Positions 7,215 through 9,048 of a DNA stretch of 9,048 nucleotides are shown here, in pieces. Position numbers and translations under genes: made by a program. The notes under the pieces were generated by a model. It had not been told where the DNA came from and made no database searches. It worked only from the letters and a program-made list of their open reading frames with translations. Each line of letters opens with the position of its first letter. The stretch's first letter is position 1. The DNA is from CAYGZM01 sp964354365 (GTDB taxonomy: Bacteria > Planctomycetota > Phycisphaerae > Sedimentisphaerales > Anaerobacaceae), in contig CAYGZM010000151.1 of assembly GCA_964354365.1 (NCBI GenBank), forward strand, positions 1 to 9,048, read 5' to 3'.

Positions 7215-7331
7215 ATGTGTTTAGCCGTGCGAAATACCCTCGTGGCACGGCCATCCTGGCCGTGGTCGCACGGGCTTTAAGCCCGTGCCCTACCAGGAAG
7301 ACCGCGAAATCAGTTGTCCGGCTGAACACGT
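7215..7331 (+). mobile_element. MITE-like element, copy 2
   Basis: Terminal inverted repeats ATGTGTTTAGCCG (7215-7227) and CGGCTGAACACGT (7319-7331) match with two mismatches. Internal hairpins are CACGGCCA/TGGCCGTG (7246-7264) and a perfect 10-bp stem GCACGGGCTT/AAGCCCGTGC (7268-7288). The layout and internal sequences match copy 1 (6409-6526). ACGTAT is present at both outer ends (7211-7216, 7328-7333) but overlaps the inverted repeats, so a target duplication is uncertain. This copy's second stem is better preserved than in copy 1. Confidence 0.78.
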
Positions 7332-7458
7332 ATCTGGGGACGACTGCGGCAATCCCTCTCCCCGCATGCCTTCTGCGGGATCAGTCCCTGGCCGATGTGG
7401 GCGAGCCTCAGACCTTCAAAACCAGCTATTCTCCTGGGGTGGGAGGCCGGTTCTTGGT

Positions 7459-7472
7459 GTTTCACGTGAAAC
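7459..7472. promoter_or_regulatory. parS site 3 (GTTTCACGTGAAAC), upstream of parB
   Basis: A perfect 14-bp palindrome; with flanks it matches 15 of 16 bases of TGTTTCACGTGAAACA (the last base is T). It lies 150 bp upstream of the parB start codon, so ParB bound and spreading here could also repress its own gene. That last point is inference. Confidence 0.9.
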
Positions 7473-7621
7473 TTTTTTTCAAAAACGGGGTTTTCCAGTC
7501 TGGATTGCTTCAGGAATTTGAAAGCAAATGCCGAAAAACAGTTTGTGCCGCCATTCCAAGATGGCCGCAAAGGTGTTAAAATAGGAAGGATCCGAATTCG
7601 ATGTTCTGAAGGAGTTTGGTA

Positions 7622-8578
7622 ATGACTGAACAAAAAAAGGAAAAACCAAAGCATTTGGGCAGGGGACTTGAGTCCCTGTTAGGCCCTATAACATCCAACC
7701 TCGACCGGTTGGACCAGGAGCAATTAGAGCCTGTAGCGAGCCGCAACTTTCCGCCGGATAAGGAGTTAAGAGATTCGTTGCAGGAGATAAGTATCACTTC
7801 GATATCGCCGAATCCTCATCAGGCGCGGACGGTGTGGGATGAGGCGGAGCTTGTTGACCTGGCCGAGTCGATCAAGGCAAACGGCGTGATCCAGCCTATT
7901 CTGGTTCGGCGAGCGGGGTCGGGATACGAGCTGATTGCCGGCGAGCGTCGTTTGAAGGCGGCGCAGATCGCCGGGATGAGCACGATACCTGCGATTGTGC
8001 GCTCTGCGAGCGATGAGCAGATGCATGAGTGGTCGCTGGTCGAGAATATCCACCGGGCGGACCTGAATCCTGTTGAGCGTGCGAGGGCTTATCAGAATTA
8101 CGTCAGCGCGTTTTCGCTGACGCAGGCGGAGGCGGCTGAACGGCTGGGCGAGGACCGGTCGGTTGTGACGAACTACTTGCGGCTGCTGGACCTGCCGGAA
8201 GAGATCAAGCAGATGCTGGCAAACGGGCAGCTTAGTATGGGCCATGCTCGTGCGATTCTGGGTCTGCCGACGGATGAGCTTCGGCGGAAGCTTGCGAATC
8301 GTGCGATGGCGGGGCGGCTGAGCGTCCGTGAGGTTGAGAGGCTGGTTCGCAAGTACCTGACGGAGACGGGCCAGGCGAAGACAACGGTCCGGACGAAGCC
8401 GGCACACATCCTGGATTTGGAAGATAAGCTGAGCAGCCAGCTTGGGACGCGCGTGAGGATTGAGACGCGGAAAAACGGGCACAGGGGCAAGATCATCATC
8501 GAATTCCACTCATTGGACGAGTTTGACAGTATCACGGAGAGGATCGGCGCACCCTGCGGCGAGTTACTTGAAAAGTAA
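7622..8578 (+). CDS. parB: Chromosome-partitioning protein ParB (parS-binding CTPase clamp)
   Basis: A protein of 318 residues, slightly longer than the usual 280-300. ParB binds parS, loads as a CTP-dependent DNA clamp, spreads, and serves as cargo for ParA and loader for SMC. Motifs: N-terminal HLGRGLESLLG (11-21), a ParA-interaction-type leader; ParB/Srx CTP-binding domain (about 55-150) with GERRLKAA (107-114) and ENIHRADLNP (141-150); parS-binding helix-turn-helix SLTQAEAAERLGEDRSVVTNYLRLL (165-189), followed by GHAR (207-210); and a C-terminal dimerisation segment from about 265. I start at the ATG at 7622 because AAGGAG lies 7-8 bases upstream; the in-frame TTG at 7616 is too close to it. 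Three parS sites lie within 1.3 kb upstream. parA, the usual upstream partner, is absent from the window. Confidence 0.96.
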   Translation: MTEQKKEKPKHLGRGLESLLGPITSNLDRLDQEQLEPVASRNFPPDKELRDSLQEISITSISPNPHQARTVWDEAELVDLAESIKANGVIQPILVRRAGSGYELIAGERRLKAAQIAGMSTIPAIVRSASDEQMHEWSLVENIHRADLNPVERARAYQNYVSAFSLTQAEAAERLGEDRSVVTNYLRLLDLPEEIKQMLANGQLSMGHARAILGLPTDELRRKLANRAMAGRLSVREVERLVRKYLTETGQAKTTVRTKPAHILDLEDKLSSQLGTRVRIETRKNGHRGKIIIEFHSLDEFDSITERIGAPCGELLEK

Positions 8579-8693
8579 CCAAGTGTAAAAATCAAAGCGT
8601 AAAACGCAGAATTGCGGACGCACTTCGTGCAGGAGGAACAGCGGTTTTTGAGCGAATTGTGGGGATTTTCGGGTGCGGCGGGGGGATGAGTTT

Positions 8694-8727
8694 CGTATCT
8701 CGTATCTCGTGAAGCGTATCTCGTATA
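8694..8727. repeat. Heptamer array, unit CGTATCT
   Basis: CGTATCT occurs at 8694-8700, 8701-8707 and 8715-8721, with partial units CGT (8708-8710) and CGTAT (8722-8726). A 4-bp interruption (GAAG) splits the array, which keeps the same strand sense on both sides. Confidence 0.8.
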
Positions 8728-8786
8728 GCGGATTGGGCGCGGAGGGTTCGATATCTGCTCGAAAATGGGTGTCTGGAATTTGGGCA

Positions 8787-8917
8787 GGGGAATTGGGTTT
8801 GATTGGGTTTGTTTTGGATAACGTTCGTTGTTCATTGTTCGTTGTTCTTTGGCATAAGCCTTTGTTCTTGCTGTACTTATGTTTATATTGCCCATTGTGA
8901 AATTGGGTTTGTTTTGC
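8787..8917 (-). repeat. Dispersed repeat, full-length copy, inverted orientation
   Basis: Read on the minus strand, it begins GCAAAACAAACCCAATTT (8917 down to 8900) and ends with AAACAAACCCAATC plus a second AAACCCAAT and CCCC (8814 to 8787). The two blocks are the same as in the left copy at 260-384, but the spacer differs and here contains a heptamer array (8823-8850). The two copies face each other across the window. Confidence 0.75.
8823..8850. repeat. Heptamer array, unit GTTCGTT (variants GTTCATT, GTTCTTT)
   Basis: Four head-to-tail 7-bp units: GTTCGTT, GTTCATT, GTTCGTT, GTTCTTT. Only the fifth base varies. It sits inside the spacer of the inverted dispersed repeat. Confidence 0.85.
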
Positions 8918-8929
8918 GCAATGATGCTG

Positions 8930-8950
8930 GATTCTTGATTCTTGATTCTT
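8930..8950. repeat. Heptamer array, unit GATTCTT, three copies
   Basis: Three perfect GATTCTT units, 13 bp outside the end of the inverted dispersed repeat. Same 7-bp period as the other arrays in this window. Confidence 0.85.
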
Positions 8951-8982
8951 TCCGCCAGGGGGGCGTTGTTTGGTTCTGTGCT

Positions 8983-9006
8983 GCCCCCCGGCACAGGGCC
9001 GGGGGC
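8983..9006. repeat. GC-rich hairpin
   Basis: GCCCCCCGGC (8983-8992) can pair with GGCCGGGGGC (8997-9006) with a small mismatch, around a loop near ACAG. No T-run follows. It may be the edge of another short repeat running past the window. Confidence 0.5.
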
Positions 9007-9048
9007 TAAATGGCGGGCTTGGGGTTCGAGATTTGGTTCTGAAGGTTC

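Larger units (their letters stand above)
5417..7621. other. 2.2-kb intergenic region, repeat-rich, between thioesterase and parB
   Basis: I find no credible protein gene here. The longer open frames on both strands run through palindromes, MITE copies and parS sites, show no family resemblance, and lack convincing ribosome-binding sites. No tRNA or rRNA was recognised. What it does hold is listed separately: palindromic repeats (5557-5681, 5825-5913, 5950-5994, 7106-7185), two MITE-like copies, adjacent hairpins (6583-6633), and three parS-type sites. Unassigned stretches are about 5682-5824, 5995-6314, 6634-7105 and 7332-7458. Confidence 0.75.
8579..9048. other. Repeat-rich non-coding flank downstream of parB
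   Basis: I see no gene. The stretch after parB (8579-8690) contains a small GCAC-TTC-GTGC hairpin at about 8625-8635 without a T-run. It then holds three heptamer arrays and an inverted copy of the dispersed repeat, listed separately. A long minus-strand frame across this region merely reads through the repeats and back into parB. Confidence 0.75.

Noticed and set aside
6310..7480. Possible replication origin, given parB and parS nearby
   Set aside because: No cluster of DnaA boxes (TTATCCACA-like) and no dnaA gene were found in the window.
8983..9006. Rho-independent terminator
   Set aside because: A GC-rich stem is present but no T-run follows on either strand, and it is 400 bp from the nearest gene end.

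Overview
The window looks like part of a planctomycete-type chromosome, most likely from the Phycisphaerae/Sedimentisphaerales side of Planctomycetota. This is an inference. It rests on a Tat-exported sulfatase, a relic of a Gfo/Idh/MocA oxidoreductase, an IS66 relic, and a dense load of dispersed repeats whose chance translations (NKPNF, QTNPI, HGQDARAT-like peptides) I associate with these genomes. No rRNA or tRNA gene was seen.

Layout: positions 1-480 are repeat DNA, with a heptamer tandem array and copies of a GCAAAACAAACCCAATTT element. Positions 494-988 hold an internally deleted IS66 transposase with its right terminal repeat. A minus-strand block follows. It contains lepA (translation factor EF4, 1263-3059), a short plus-strand Gfo/Idh/MocA relic (about 3168-3296), a sulfatase-family protein (3352-4911), and a hotdog-fold acyl-CoA thioesterase (4931-5416) lying 19 bp upstream of the sulfatase in transcription order. 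Positions 5417-7621 form a 2.2-kb gene desert. It carries several palindromic repeat families, two copies of a roughly 115-bp MITE-like element, and three parS-type centromere palindromes (6315-6328, 6378-6391, 7459-7472). parB (7622-8578, plus strand) follows. The right flank (8579-9048) is repeat DNA again, with the GCAAAACAAACCCAATTT element in inverted orientation and three more 7-bp-unit arrays.

How the parts relate: the best-supported functional unit is the chromosome-segregation locus, where ParB should load on the three parS sites just upstream of its own gene. No parA is present in the window. The thioesterase and sulfatase are probably co-transcribed but have no obvious shared pathway. 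LepA is a stand-alone translation factor.

Most notable points: (i) an intact, Tat-exported sulfatase reading frame has glycine where the catalytic cysteine belongs and has lost two other signature residues; (ii) a parS cluster is interleaved with mobile palindromic elements, one flanked by a 9-bp direct repeat; (iii) four tandem arrays of different sequence all share a 7-bp period and accompany a dispersed element that brackets the window in inverted orientation.
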